Shown one piece after another: positions 12,147-22,899 of a stretch of 64,000 bases of DNA (position 1 is the first letter of the stretch; every line of letters begins with the position of its first letter). A program made the translations under genes and the position numbers. The stretch is taken from NCBI GenBank assembly GCA_032027205.1, contig JAVSMN010000001.1, forward strand, positions 1,550,001 to 1,614,000, written 5' to 3'. Source of the DNA: Zeimonas sp032027205. Lineage in GTDB: Bacteria; Pseudomonadota; Gammaproteobacteria; Burkholderiales; Burkholderiaceae_E. The notes below the pieces were generated by a model that ran no database searches, had not been told where the DNA came from, and was given only the letters and a program-made list of their open reading frames with translations.

Positions 12147-13003
12147 CGGGAAGGCTCCGGAGAATCGGGATGGGCGGAAGCGGACGACGGGGCCGCGCGC
12201 CGCGACCAGCCAGCGACGCGCTCGACGAGCTCGGCGCCGAACTGCAGGTAGGCGCGCGCACCCTTCGATTGCGCGTCGAACACGATCCCCGGCAGGCCGT
12301 AGCTCGGTGCCTCCGCCAGGCGGACGTTGCGCGGGATGATCGTGCGAAACACCTTGTCGCCGAAGTGCTGCTCGAGTTGCGCGGAGACCTGCTGCGTGAG
12401 CGTCACGCGCGGATCGAACATGACGCGCAACAGCCCGATCACCTGCAGATCCCGATTGAAGTTGGCATGCACTTTCTTGATCGTGTTGACCAGATCGGAC
12501 AGACCTTCCAGCGCGAAGTACTCGCACTGCATCGGGATGACGACGCCGTGGGCCGCGCAGAAGCCGTTCAGCGTCAGCAGCGACAGCGACGGCGGGCAAT
12601 CGATCAGCACGAAATCGTATTGGTCGAGCACCGGCTCGAGCGCGTCCTTCAGCCGCGACTCACGCTCGTCGAAGTCGACGAGGTCGAGTTCGGCACCGGC
12701 GAGGTCGCGATTGGCCGGGAGCACGTCGTAGCCGGCGTTCTCCGATCGGCGCGTCGCATCGACGACGTCGGCAAGACCGATCAGCACGTGATAGACCGAA
12801 CGGGTGAGCGTGCGCTTGTCGATGCCGCTGCCCATCGTCGCGTTGCCTTGCGGGTCGAGGTCGACGAGCAGCGTGCGCTTGCCGTGCCGGGCGAGCGCCG
12901 CGGCCAGATTCACCGAGGTGGTCGTCTTGCCGACGCCGCCCTTCTGGTTGGCGACCACGAAGATCTTTGGCGCACGTGAGCGCCCGCTTTCGTTTTCATT
13001 CAC
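12143..13003 (-). CDS. parA: Chromosome-partitioning ATPase ParA (Soj-like)
   Basis: Deviant Walker ATPase that drives origin segregation with ParB. It has 286 residues from a GTG start. P-loop KGGVGKTTTSVNLA with the signature lysine, then LLVDLDPQGNATMGSG and VLIDCPPSLSLLTLNG. The GTG overlaps the rsmG stop (GTGA) and its own stop overlaps parB, so rsmG-parA-parB are translationally coupled. The C-terminal 20 residues are Ser/Ala/Pro-rich and poorly conserved. Confidence 0.96.
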   Translation of the reverse strand: MNENESGRSRAPKIFVVANQKGGVGKTTTSVNLAAALARHGKRTLLVDLDPQGNATMGSGIDKRTLTRSVYHVLIGLADVVDATRRSENAGYDVLPANRDLAGAELDLVDFDERESRLKDALEPVLDQYDFVLIDCPPSLSLLTLNGFCAAHGVVIPMQCEYFALEGLSDLVNTIKKVHANFNRDLQVIGLLRVMFDPRVTLTQQVSAQLEQHFGDKVFRTIIPRNVRLAEAPSYGLPGIVFDAQSKGARAYLQFGAELVERVAGWSRRAAPSSASAHPDSPEPSR

Positions 13004-13725
13004 GCGGTTTGTGCTCCTGCTTCCGTGAGGCTGCCTCGTTCGAGAACGACGAGACTGCGACGCGCATCGAGTTCGGGGACCTGCAACCTGATTTCATCTG
13101 CGATCCGCCAACCGTGGGTGAGCGCCCGCTTCTCTTGTTCATCGGGACGGGCCTTCATCGCCGCGACGACGGTGCGCGGTCCGACAAGTGTCTCGACGGC
13201 AGCTGCGTAATCGGCGAGCGAGGCGAAGGCGCGGCAGATGATCGCATCGGGGGGCGTCTCCCTGGACGGCAGATCCTCGACCCGGCAGCGGGCAACATCG
13301 ACGTTGGCGAGCGCCAACTCCGTTTTCACCTGCTGCAGGAAGGCGGCTTTCTTCGCGACCGGCTCGACCAGGACGAAATCCGCCTCGGGCCACAGCAGCG
13401 CGAGGACGACGCCCGGCAACCCGGCGCCGCTGCCAACGTCTACGACGCGCGGGCGCCCGAGCCCAGGCGGTTGCTCGGAAGCTTGCTGCTCGACGAGGCC
13501 CTTGAGCGGCGTCGCCACCGCCGCACAGTCGAACACGTGCTGCACCAGCATCTGGTCGGGATCGCGGACCGCGGTCAGGTTGTAGGTCCGGTTCCATTTC
13601 TCAAGCAGCGCGACGTAGCGCAACATCGAGTCAGTGATCGCTCGCTGCGCCGAGACTTCCGACGGCCAGACCTTCAATTCCTCGAAAGCCGCGCGCAGGC
13701 GCGCTGCCGCGCTCTCAGGCTGCAC
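13000..13725 (-). CDS. rsmG: 16S rRNA (guanine-527-N7)-methyltransferase RsmG
   Basis: SAM-dependent methyltransferase of 16S rRNA G527 (old name gidB). It has 241 residues from a GTG start. KWNRTYNLTAVRDPDQMLVQH is the conserved N-terminal block and VVDVGSGAGLPGVVLAL is the SAM-binding motif. The start overlaps the end of mnmG by 11 bases, and the stop overlaps parA. Confidence 0.96.
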   Translation of the reverse strand: MQPESAAARLRAAFEELKVWPSEVSAQRAITDSMLRYVALLEKWNRTYNLTAVRDPDQMLVQHVFDCAAVATPLKGLVEQQASEQPPGLGRPRVVDVGSGAGLPGVVLALLWPEADFVLVEPVAKKAAFLQQVKTELALANVDVARCRVEDLPSRETPPDAIICRAFASLADYAAAVETLVGPRTVVAAMKARPDEQEKRALTHGWRIADEIRLQVPELDARRSLVVLERGSLTEAGAQTA

Positions 13726-15655
13726 GTTGGCGGCCGTCCTCCGGGGCGCGTTCGCGCTGCCGCTTCTTCAGGTGCACGAGGAGCAGCGAGATTGCCGCCG
13801 GCGTAACGCCGGAGATGCGCGCCGCCTGCCCCACGGTCGCCGGTCGCTGCTGCGCCAGTCGCTGTCGCACCTCGAAGGACAAGCCCTTCACCGCCGAATA
13901 GTCGAAATCGTCGGGAATCGTGAAGGTCTCGCTGCGCTCGCTGCGCGCGATCTCCGCCTGCTGGCGTGCGATGTAGCCCGCGTACTTCAACTGGATCTCG
14001 ACCTGCTCGGCGACGGCCGGGTCTTCGGGCACCGGAGAACCCAGGCGCTCGAGCGCTTCGTAGTCGAGTTCGGGCCGACGCATCAGGTCGGCAAGCGAGT
14101 GCTCCCGGTCGAGTGCGAGTCGCTCGCTTTCGGCACTCGCCGGCAGCGAGCCGAGGCGCGTGCTGCGCATCCGCTGCAACTCGTGCTCGATGGCTTCGCG
14201 CTTGCGCTCGAAGGCGGTCCATCGCTCGCCGTCGACGCAGCCGAGCGCGCGACCGGCCTCCGTCAGCCGCAGGTCGGCGTTGTCTTCGCGCAGGCTGAGC
14301 CGGTATTCGGCGCGGCTGGTGAACATCCGATAGGGTTCGGTCACCCCGCGCGACACCAGGTCGTCGACGAGCACGCCGAGATATGCCTCGTCGCGACGCG
14401 GGTACCAGGGCTCGCGCTCCTGCGCCTGCAGCGCCGCGTTGATGCCGGCCAGCAGCCCTTGTGCCGCCGCCTCCTCGTAGCCGGTGGTTCCGTTGATCTG
14501 GCCGGCGAAGAAGAGCCCACCGATCGCGCGCGTCTCGAGCGAGCGGTGCAGCGCGCGCGGATCGAAGTAGTCGTATTCGATCGCATAGCCCGGGCGAAGC
14601 AGGTGCGCATTCTCCAACCCGGCAATCGAGCGCACCATTTCGAGCTGGACGTCGAAAGGCAGGCTGGTCGAGACGCCGTTCGGATAGAACTCGTTTGTCG
14701 TCAGGCCTTCGGGCTCGAGGAAGATCTGGTGCGCGCTCTTGTCGCGGAAGCGCTGGATCTTGTCCTCGATCGATGGGCAGTAACGCGGACCGATGCCATC
14801 GATCACGCCGGTGTAAAGCGGGCTGCGATCCAGGCCGCCGCGGATGATCTCGTGCGTTCGCTCGTTGGTGTGCGTGACCCAACAAGGCAACTGACGCGGA
14901 TGCAGCTCCGCGCGCCCGAGAAACGAGAACACGGGGACCGGGTCGAGGTCGCCGGGCTGCTCGTCGCAACGAGAGAAGTCGATCGTCCGTCCGTCGATGC
15001 GCGGCGGCGTTCCGGTCTTCAAACGCCCTTGGGGCAGCTTCAGCTCCTTCAGGCGCTGGCCGAGCGAGATCGACGGCGGGTCGCCGGCACGACCGGCCGA
15101 GTGATGCGAGAGCCCGACGTGCACGAGTCCGTTGAGAAAGGTGCCGGCGGTGAGGACGACCGTGCGCGCCCGGAAGCGCACGCCGAGTTGCGTGACGGCG
15201 CCGGCAACACGGTCGCCGTCGAGCAGGAGGTCGTCGACTGCCTGTTGGAACAACCAGAGATTCGGTTGTCGCTCGATCCGCGAGCGGATCGCCTGCCGAT
15301 AGAGGACGCGATCAGCCTGCGCGCGGGTGGCGCGCACGGCGGGGCCCTTGCTGCGATTGAGGATACGGAACTGGATCCCGGCCTCGTCGGTTGCGGCCGC
15401 CATCGCGCCGCCGAGGGCATCGACCTCCTTCACCAGGTGTCCCTTGCCGATTCCGCCGATCGACGGATTGCACGACATCTGGCCGAGCGTCTCGATGCTG
15501 TGCGTGAGCAACAGCGTTCGCGTGCCCATGCGCGCTGCCGCGAGCGCAGCTTCCGTGCCCGCATGGCCTCCTCCGACGACGATGACGTCGAAGAGTTGCG
15601 GATAGTCGATCGAATGCACGGCGGATTTCGGGGGTTGCGCCTCGCGGAGCGGCAC
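13715..15655 (-). CDS. mnmG: tRNA uridine-34 carboxymethylaminomethyl modification enzyme MnmG
   Basis: FAD enzyme that, with MnmE, modifies U34 in tRNA wobble positions. It has 646 residues from a GTG. The FAD Rossmann motif is DVIVVGGGHAGTEAALAA, followed by MSCNPSIGGIGKGHLVKEVD, and the Gly-rich EYRLSLREDNADLRL block lies in the C-terminal half. A second GTG, 12 codons downstream (VHSIDYPQLF), fits the family start equally well; neither has a clear ribosome site. Its partner mnmE is 42 kb away in this window. Confidence 0.96.
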   Translation of the reverse strand: MPLREAQPPKSAVHSIDYPQLFDVIVVGGGHAGTEAALAAARMGTRTLLLTHSIETLGQMSCNPSIGGIGKGHLVKEVDALGGAMAAATDEAGIQFRILNRSKGPAVRATRAQADRVLYRQAIRSRIERQPNLWLFQQAVDDLLLDGDRVAGAVTQLGVRFRARTVVLTAGTFLNGLVHVGLSHHSAGRAGDPPSISLGQRLKELKLPQGRLKTGTPPRIDGRTIDFSRCDEQPGDLDPVPVFSFLGRAELHPRQLPCWVTHTNERTHEIIRGGLDRSPLYTGVIDGIGPRYCPSIEDKIQRFRDKSAHQIFLEPEGLTTNEFYPNGVSTSLPFDVQLEMVRSIAGLENAHLLRPGYAIEYDYFDPRALHRSLETRAIGGLFFAGQINGTTGYEEAAAQGLLAGINAALQAQEREPWYPRRDEAYLGVLVDDLVSRGVTEPYRMFTSRAEYRLSLREDNADLRLTEAGRALGCVDGERWTAFERKREAIEHELQRMRSTRLGSLPASAESERLALDREHSLADLMRRPELDYEALERLGSPVPEDPAVAEQVEIQLKYAGYIARQQAEIARSERSETFTIPDDFDYSAVKGLSFEVRQRLAQQRPATVGQAARISGVTPAAISLLLVHLKKRQRERAPEDGRQRAA

Positions 15656-15679
15656 GAAGCGGATCGAGGCCAGGGCGTG

Positions 15680-15685
15680 ATTATA
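15680..15685 (-). promoter_or_regulatory. Likely -10 box of the mnmG-rsmG-parAB promoter
   Basis: A perfect TATAAT on the minus strand lies 25 bases upstream of the mnmG GTG. No good -35 is seen at 17-18 bases (TCACAG at 18), so activity may need other factors. Confidence 0.45.
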
Positions 15686-15740
15686 GGACGGGGCCGTTTA
15701 CGGCTGTGAGTTGGAGTTGCGAGTCGGCGATCTGCCGTTT

Positions 15741-15756
15741 GGTTTCACGTGGAACA
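15741..15756. promoter_or_regulatory. parS-like ParB loading site 1
   Basis: GGTTTCACGTGGAACA differs at only the first base from TGTTTCACGTGGAACA, the reverse complement of the Bacillus parS consensus. It lies just upstream of the mnmG promoter and close to parAB, as expected for an origin-proximal centromere. Confidence 0.88.
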
Positions 15757-15807
15757 TAGTCGGCGGGCGGGACGTGGTACCTATCGAGTGTTCCGACCAA
15801 CGCCTCA

Positions 15808-15823
15808 CGTTTCACGTGAAACA
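15808..15823. promoter_or_regulatory. parS-like ParB loading site 2
   Basis: CGTTTCACGTGAAACA is 15 of 16 to the palindromic parS form TGTTTCACGTGAAACA. It lies 67 bases from site 1 in the same intergenic region. Confidence 0.9.
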
Positions 15824-15926
15824 TTGCGGACGTGCAATACCGGCTGCTCGCGTTGATCGCCCTCAAAGCACCGATTCACGTTGGATCGAGAATAGACTCT
15901 CCACATTCGTGACCGCAGGGGCTTCG

Positions 15927-16127
15927 ATGAACCGCAACGTAGGATCTTGGGATCGCGTACTTCGCATCGTCGCCGGACTGGTGCTGATTGTCCTGACGCT
16001 GATGGGAACGATCGGCGTCTGGGGCTGGATCGGTCTCGTACCGCTGGCCACCGGACTTATAGGGCACTGCCCGATGTACAAGATGCTGGGCCTCAGCACG
16101 TGCCCGATTAGCGGGAAAGAAGCCTGA
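15927..16127 (+). CDS. Small DUF2892 (YgaP-type) inner-membrane protein
   Basis: The role of the family is unclear; relatives are fused to rhodanese domains. It has 66 residues. It starts MNRNVGSWDRVLRIVAGLVL, the typical DUF2892 opening, then two membrane helices and the GLIGHCPMYKMLGLSTCP signature with two cysteines. A longer reading frame upstream has no better start. It stands alone downstream of the parS pair. Confidence 0.88.
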   Translation: MNRNVGSWDRVLRIVAGLVLIVLTLMGTIGVWGWIGLVPLATGLIGHCPMYKMLGLSTCPISGKEA

Positions 16128-16313
16128 GGGCGCGGGGAAGGTGCCGACCTCGCGCCGTCTTCTCACCTAGGCGACCGCGATGATGCGGCGAAAGGCAGCC
16201 GATACTCCGCCCGAGCGGAGGTCGGAGCGCTTCCGCCGTTTCGCCGGTTCGACCCCGCCGCCGCGGCGAGACCGGTCAGCCCCCTCCGCCGCGCGCACGA
16301 AGAGCGCAGCGCG

Positions 16314-17423
16314 CTACCGAAGCTCGAGCGCCGCGACGACCCGGTCGGCAATCGCGAGCGACGCAGTCAGACCCGGCGACTCGATGCCGTACAGGCAGAC
16401 GAGCCCCGGAATGCCGCTCACCTCCGGGCCGTCGATGCGAAAGTCAGCCGCCGTCTCGCCCGGACCGACGAGCTTCGGGCGAATCCCCGAGTACGCCGGC
16501 TGCAATGACTGATTCGGCAGCGATGGCCAATATCGACGCACCTGCTCCTCGAAAGCTGCAGCGCGCCGCGCATCGACATCGTAGTCAACGGTCGACACCC
16601 ATTCGACATCTGGACCGAAGCGCGCCTGGCCTGCCAGGTCGAGCGTCAGATGCACGCCAAGCCCGGCGCTGTCCGGCAACGGATAGACGAGACGGGAGAA
16701 CGGCACCCGCCCAGAAGTCGCGAAATAGCTGCCCTTGGCCAGATGCAGCGGCGGAATCGTTTCCGGCGAAAGTCCGTCGATTCGTGCAGCGAGATCCTGG
16801 GCACCAAGCCCGGCGGCATTCACCAACTCGCGGGTCGCCAGCCGCGACTCGGTTTGCCCCGACGCGACCCGCAGCAGGAAGCCGCCCTTTCGCGCCTCGG
16901 CGCCGGTCGCTTCGCTCACGACCGCCAGCGTCGCACCTTGATCCTCGGCGTCCGCCAGCAGCGCGCGCATCATTGCGTGGCTATCTACGATGCCGGTGTT
17001 CGCCGAAAGCAGCGCAGTATCGGCGCGCAGCGCCGGCTCCATCTTCGCGAGCCGCGAGCGGTCGAGCCACTGAAGCGGACCGCCGCCGCAGCCCGCCGCT
17101 CGCTGCGCGATCGAGTGCAAGGCCTCGCGCTCGCCGACGTCGCAAGCGACGATCAGCTTGCCGCAACGCCGATGCGGGACGTGCCGCTCTCGACAGAAGT
17201 CGTACAAGCGCGCGGCCCCTTCGATGCAGAGACTCGCCTTCAGCGAACCGGGCGGGTAATAGAGCCCCGCATGAATCACTTCGCTGTTTCGCGCGCTGGT
17301 TCCCGTGCCGAACGCGCGTTCACGCTCCACGATGACGACTTCGCGCCCCGAAATGGCAAGCGCGCGCGCGACGGCCAGACCGACGACCCCCGCGCCTACG
17401 ACAACGGTCTCGACGCGGTCCAT
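16314..17423 (-). CDS. FAD-dependent oxidoreductase, DAO / L-2-hydroxyglutarate oxidase-like
   Basis: Likely oxidises a 2-hydroxy acid or amino acid, with electrons passing to FAD. It has 369 residues. The FAD motif is VVVGAGVVGLAVARALA; the run GTGTSARNSEVIHAGLYYPP is characteristic of the LhgO/L2HGDH branch of the DAO family, and GIRPKLVGPG and LYGIESPGLTASLAIA complete the C-terminal FAD-contact blocks. It is the last of four minus-strand oxidoreductase genes, 83 bases after the alcohol dehydrogenase, and that gap holds parS site 3. The exact substrate is not known. Confidence 0.82.
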   Translation of the reverse strand: MDRVETVVVGAGVVGLAVARALAISGREVVIVERERAFGTGTSARNSEVIHAGLYYPPGSLKASLCIEGAARLYDFCRERHVPHRRCGKLIVACDVGEREALHSIAQRAAGCGGGPLQWLDRSRLAKMEPALRADTALLSANTGIVDSHAMMRALLADAEDQGATLAVVSEATGAEARKGGFLLRVASGQTESRLATRELVNAAGLGAQDLAARIDGLSPETIPPLHLAKGSYFATSGRVPFSRLVYPLPDSAGLGVHLTLDLAGQARFGPDVEWVSTVDYDVDARRAAAFEEQVRRYWPSLPNQSLQPAYSGIRPKLVGPGETAADFRIDGPEVSGIPGLVCLYGIESPGLTASLAIADRVVAALELR

Positions 17424-17476
17424 CGCAGGGCGGAGGAAGGCACAAAAGGAATCGCGGCGGTACGGACGCTCAGCGA

Positions 17477-17492
17477 CGTTTCACGTGAAACA
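17477..17492. promoter_or_regulatory. parS-like ParB loading site 3
   Basis: CGTTTCACGTGAAACA, identical over 16 bases to site 2, lies in the short gap between two oxidoreductase genes about 1.65 kb from the other sites. Three matches in 1.8 kb and none noticed elsewhere in the window argue against chance. Confidence 0.88.
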
Positions 17493-17506
17493 TGCGCGGC
17501 GCCCCG

Positions 17507-18655
17507 TCAGTTCATTCGAATGACCTGGCGAATCGATTCGCCACGCGCCAGGCGATCGAGCGCCGGGTGGATCTCTTCGAGCGCGATCTGTTCCGACAGT
17601 AGACGATCGACGGGAAGTTTGCCCGCCCGATACAGCGCGATGTAGCGCGGGATGTCGCGCGCAGGCACGCACGATCCGAGATAGCTACCTTTCACGGTCC
17701 GCTCCTCGCCAATCAGCGACACGGCCTGCAGTGACCAGCGAGCGTTCGGATTCGGCAGACCCGCGGTGACCGTGGTCCCGCCGGGGCAAGCGAGTCGGTA
17801 TGCCAACTCGAGCGCATCCACGCTCCCCGCCATCTCGAACGAGTAGTCGACGCCGCCGCCCGTCGCATCCTTGACTTGCGCGATGATGTCCGGAGAAGCG
17901 GCGTCGAAGCAGTGCGTAGCCCCCAGTTCCCGCGCTTTTGCCAGTTTCGAAGCAAGCCGATCGACTGCGATGACCGTGCGGGCTCCGGCTGCCTGGGCAG
18001 CGAGAAGGGCTGAGAACCCCACTCCGCCCAGCCCCACGACGGCCACGGCCGATCCGGCCTCGACCTTCGCAGTGTTGATGACGGCACCCGCGCCGGTGAT
18101 CACCGCGCAGCCGAAGAGCGCCGCTTCCTCCCACGGGAGATCGGGGTCGATCCGAACGGCCGAACGGCGCGAGACCGTCGCGTACTCGGCGAAAGCAGCG
18201 CACCCGAGGTGATGGTTCAGCGCACCGTCGGTGCTGCCGCCTGCGAGCGCACGCAACCTGCGATGCCCGCCGAGCAGCGTTCCGCCGTTGTTCGCCTGGC
18301 CGCCCGGAATGCACAGGGCCGGACGTCCCACCGCGCACCGCGCGCAGCTGCCGCACCCGGGCCGAAAGACCAGCGCGACGTGGTCGCCGACCATCAGGTC
18401 GTCGACGCCCTGGCCGAGTTCGACGACCTCGGCGGCCGCCTCGTGTCCGAGCACGATCGGCAGCGGCCACGGGCGATCGCCGTTGATCGCGGAGAGATCG
18501 GAGTGGCACAGGCCCGCGGCGTGAATGCGCACGAGGATCTCGCCGTGCCCCGGTCCGTCGAGTTCGACTGCCTCGATCGACAGCGGCCGGCTCTGCTCGT
18601 ACGGCGCAGGCCGCCCGATCTCACGCAGCACCGCCGCGCGCATGCGTATCGTCAT
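17507..18655 (-). CDS. Zinc-dependent alcohol dehydrogenase (MDR superfamily)
   Basis: NAD(P)-linked oxidation of an alcohol. It has 382 residues. Catalytic-zinc ligands appear in GLCHSD and LGHEAAAEV, the structural-zinc lobe has the four Cys in GCGSCARCAVGRPALC, and the dinucleotide fold has VVGLGGVGFSALL. The ATG is in MTIRMRAAVLREIG; upstream in-frame codons do not look like the family. It follows the succinate-semialdehyde dehydrogenase by 32 bases, so it may supply aldehyde to it. The substrate is unknown. Confidence 0.9.
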   Translation of the reverse strand: MTIRMRAAVLREIGRPAPYEQSRPLSIEAVELDGPGHGEILVRIHAAGLCHSDLSAINGDRPWPLPIVLGHEAAAEVVELGQGVDDLMVGDHVALVFRPGCGSCARCAVGRPALCIPGGQANNGGTLLGGHRRLRALAGGSTDGALNHHLGCAAFAEYATVSRRSAVRIDPDLPWEEAALFGCAVITGAGAVINTAKVEAGSAVAVVGLGGVGFSALLAAQAAGARTVIAVDRLASKLAKARELGATHCFDAASPDIIAQVKDATGGGVDYSFEMAGSVDALELAYRLACPGGTTVTAGLPNPNARWSLQAVSLIGEERTVKGSYLGSCVPARDIPRYIALYRAGKLPVDRLLSEQIALEEIHPALDRLARGESIRQVIRMN

Positions 18656-18687
18656 CGTCCGTTCCCCGGCTGGTTCACGTTGTTGCT

Positions 18688-20151
18688 TCAGATGCCGGCC
18701 AGGCACAGGTACTTGATCTCGAGATACTCCTCGATGCCGTAGCGCGAGCCTTCACGGCCCAGCCCCGATTGCTTGACGCCGCCGAACGGCGCCTCCGCGG
18801 TGGAGATGAGCCCGGTGTTCACGCCGATCATCCCCGACTCGATCGCTTCGGCCGCGCGGAAGATCCGCCCGATGTCGCGCGAATAGAAATACGCGGCCAA
18901 TCCGAACTCGGTGTCGTTCGCCATCGCGATCGCCTCGTCGTCGCTATCGAAGCGAAACAGCGGCGCCACCGGCCCGAAGGTTTCCTCGCGCGCGACGCGC
19001 ATCGAAGAGCGAACTCCGGTGAGGATTGTCGGCTCGAAGAACAGCCCGCCGAGCGCATGGCGCTTGCCGCCGAGCGCGACTTTCGCGCCCTGCGCGAGCG
19101 CGTCGGCCACGTGCTCCTCGACCTTCTCGATCGCCTTGCCGTCGATCAGCGGTCCGATCACGACGTTTTCCTCGACGCCGGGGCCGACCTTGAACTGCGA
19201 CACGCGCGCGGCGAGCTTCTGCGCGAACGCGTCGTAGACGCCGGCCTGCACGTAGATGCGATTCGCGCAGACGCAAGTCTGCCCGGCGTTGCGGTACTTG
19301 GAGGCGATCGCGCCCTCGACCGCCGCATCGAGGTCGGCGTCGTCGAAGACGATGAAGGGTGCGTTGCCGCCGAGCTCGAGCGAAAGCTTCTTGATCGTGT
19401 CGGCCGACTGGCGCAGCAGGATGCGTCCGACCTCGGTGGAGCCGGTGAACGACACCTTGCGCACGATCGGGTTCGTGCACAGCTCCTCGCCGATCTTCGA
19501 CGACTGCGAGCCGGTGACGATCATGTTGAAGACGCCCGCCGGAAAGCCCGCCTGCTCAGCCAACTCGACGAGCGCCAGCGCCGAGAGAGGCGTCGCGCCG
19601 GCGGGCTTCGCCACCACCGTGCAACCGGCGGCGAAGGCCGGTGCCACCTTGCGCGTGATCATCGCGATCGGGAAGTTCCACGGCGTGATCGCCGCGCACA
19701 CGCCGATCCCCTGCTTGATTGCGAGCAGGCGCCGATCGGGTGCGTTGCTCGGAATGATGTCGCCATAGGCGCGACGCCCTTCTTCGGCGAACCATTCGAT
19801 GAACGAGGCGCCGTAGGCCACCTCGCCGCGCGCCTCGGCGAGCGGCTTGCCCTGCTCGGTGGTCATCAGCAGCGCGAGATCTTCGGCGTGCGCGAGCACC
19901 AGTTCGTACCAGCGACGCAGGATCGCCGCGCGCTCCTTCGCCGTTTTCGCGCGCCAGGCGGGCAGCGCGCGCGCCGCCGCATCGATCGCGCGCTTGGTCT
20001 CGGCGACGCCCATGTCGCTCAGTTCCGCGATCGTCTGCCCGGTTGCAGGATCGGTGACGCGAAAGCTCTTGCCCGCATCCGAATCGACCCACTTGCCGTC
20101 GATGTAGCCATTGCGCTTGAGCAGCCGCATGTCCTTCAGTTGCATCGTCAT
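18688..20151 (-). CDS. gabD: NAD(P)-dependent succinate-semialdehyde dehydrogenase
   Basis: Oxidises succinate semialdehyde to succinate. It has 487 residues. Aldehyde-dehydrogenase motifs: GVCAAITPWNFPIAMITRK, catalytic Glu in LSLELGGNAPFIVFDDADLD, catalytic Cys in NAGQTCVCANR (the doubled Cys is typical of GabD) and EETFGPVAPLFRF. It is between mmsA (31 bases upstream) and the alcohol dehydrogenase. A neighbouring aldehyde as true substrate cannot be excluded. Confidence 0.9.
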   Translation of the reverse strand: MTMQLKDMRLLKRNGYIDGKWVDSDAGKSFRVTDPATGQTIAELSDMGVAETKRAIDAAARALPAWRAKTAKERAAILRRWYELVLAHAEDLALLMTTEQGKPLAEARGEVAYGASFIEWFAEEGRRAYGDIIPSNAPDRRLLAIKQGIGVCAAITPWNFPIAMITRKVAPAFAAGCTVVAKPAGATPLSALALVELAEQAGFPAGVFNMIVTGSQSSKIGEELCTNPIVRKVSFTGSTEVGRILLRQSADTIKKLSLELGGNAPFIVFDDADLDAAVEGAIASKYRNAGQTCVCANRIYVQAGVYDAFAQKLAARVSQFKVGPGVEENVVIGPLIDGKAIEKVEEHVADALAQGAKVALGGKRHALGGLFFEPTILTGVRSSMRVAREETFGPVAPLFRFDSDDEAIAMANDTEFGLAAYFYSRDIGRIFRAAEAIESGMIGVNTGLISTAEAPFGGVKQSGLGREGSRYGIEEYLEIKYLCLAGI

Positions 20152-20181
20152 CGCTGTTTCTCCGAAGCAGGAATCTTCGAT

Positions 20182-21777
<1,596 letters not shown>

Positions 21778-21896
21778 TCGCTCGTCTCCCGCCTGTCGGG
21801 GCCTGGCGCACCCGGTCGGTTCGCCTCGAACCGAGGCCTCCAGTCTAAGCCCCGTCCGCATGCCCGGACCGGCAGCACGGCCGTAGAATCAGCCGG

Positions 21897-22883
21897 ATGC
21901 TCTCCGCCTCCGCTCGCGAGTCTCTCCCGCTCGTCGTCACAATGGGCGACGCCTGCGGCATCGGGCCGGAAATCGTGCTGAAGGCCTGCGCCGATCGCTC
22001 GCTCGCGGCGCCACTGCGCGTCGTCGGCGATGCGCAGTGGCTCGCCCGTGAGGCGGCGCGGCTGTCGTTGCCGATGCCGGCCGACGTCGACGACGCGGTC
22101 CGCCTGCCCTCAGACCTGACGGTGGGGCGCGTCGACGCGCGCGCCGGCGATGCCGCCTGGCGCTGCATCGTGCGCGCCGCGGAGCTGGCGCTGCGCGGCG
22201 ACGCGCGCGCGGTGGTCACCGCGCCGATTGCGAAGGAGGCGATGCACGCGGCGGGCCACCGCTTCCCCGGCCACACCGAGCTGCTCGCCGAACTCGCCGG
22301 CGGTGTCGACGTTCGGATGATGCTGGCCAACCCCGAGCTACGCGTGGTGCTGGTTTCGATCCACGTGGCGTTGCGCGAGGCGGTCGAGCGGCTCGACGCC
22401 GACGGCATCCTGAGCACGATCCAGATTGCGCACGCGTCGATGCGCCGCGCCGGCCTGTCGCACCCGCGCATCGCGGTCGCCGGTCTGAACCCGCACGCGG
22501 GCGAAGGCGGCCTGTTCGGTCGCGAGGAGATCGAGATCATTGGCCCGGCCATCGCTCAAGCCCGTGCCGAAGGAATCGAAGTAAGCGGCCCCTTCGCTCC
22601 AGACACCGTATTCATGCGTGCACGCGGGATGCGCGAGTTCGACCTCGTGGTCGCGATGTACCACGACCAGGGGCTGATTCCGGTGAAGTACCTCGGCATC
22701 GACGACGGCGTGAACGTCACACTAGGCCTGCCCTTCGTCCGCACGAGTCCCGACCACGGCACTGCTTTCGACAAGGCAGGGCAACCCGGCCCCGACCGGC
22801 GCGGCCTCGCAGACCCGGCCAGCCTGATCGCCGCGATCCGCCAGGCAATCGCGTTGTCCGCCGCAACGACGGTCACAGAATAA
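21897..22883 (+). CDS. pdxA: 4-hydroxythreonine-4-phosphate dehydrogenase PdxA
   Basis: NAD-dependent step in pyridoxal-phosphate synthesis. It has 328 residues. Family blocks: VTMGDACGIGPEIVLK (usually GDPAGIGPE), TAPIAKEAMHAAGHRFPGHTE with a metal-ligand His, NPHAGEGGLFGREE, VVAMYHDQGLIPVKYL and TSPDHGTAFD. Before GLADPASL it carries a short insert (AGQPGPDRR). It diverges from mmsA and is 16 bases before the next gene. PdxA2-type paralogues with other substrates exist, so vitamin B6 synthesis is likely rather than certain. Confidence 0.9.
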   Translation: MLSASARESLPLVVTMGDACGIGPEIVLKACADRSLAAPLRVVGDAQWLAREAARLSLPMPADVDDAVRLPSDLTVGRVDARAGDAAWRCIVRAAELALRGDARAVVTAPIAKEAMHAAGHRFPGHTELLAELAGGVDVRMMLANPELRVVLVSIHVALREAVERLDADGILSTIQIAHASMRRAGLSHPRIAVAGLNPHAGEGGLFGREEIEIIGPAIAQARAEGIEVSGPFAPDTVFMRARGMREFDLVVAMYHDQGLIPVKYLGIDDGVNVTLGLPFVRTSPDHGTAFDKAGQPGPDRRGLADPASLIAAIRQAIALSAATTVTE

Positions 22884-22899
22884 GTAAGCGAGCGCCCGC

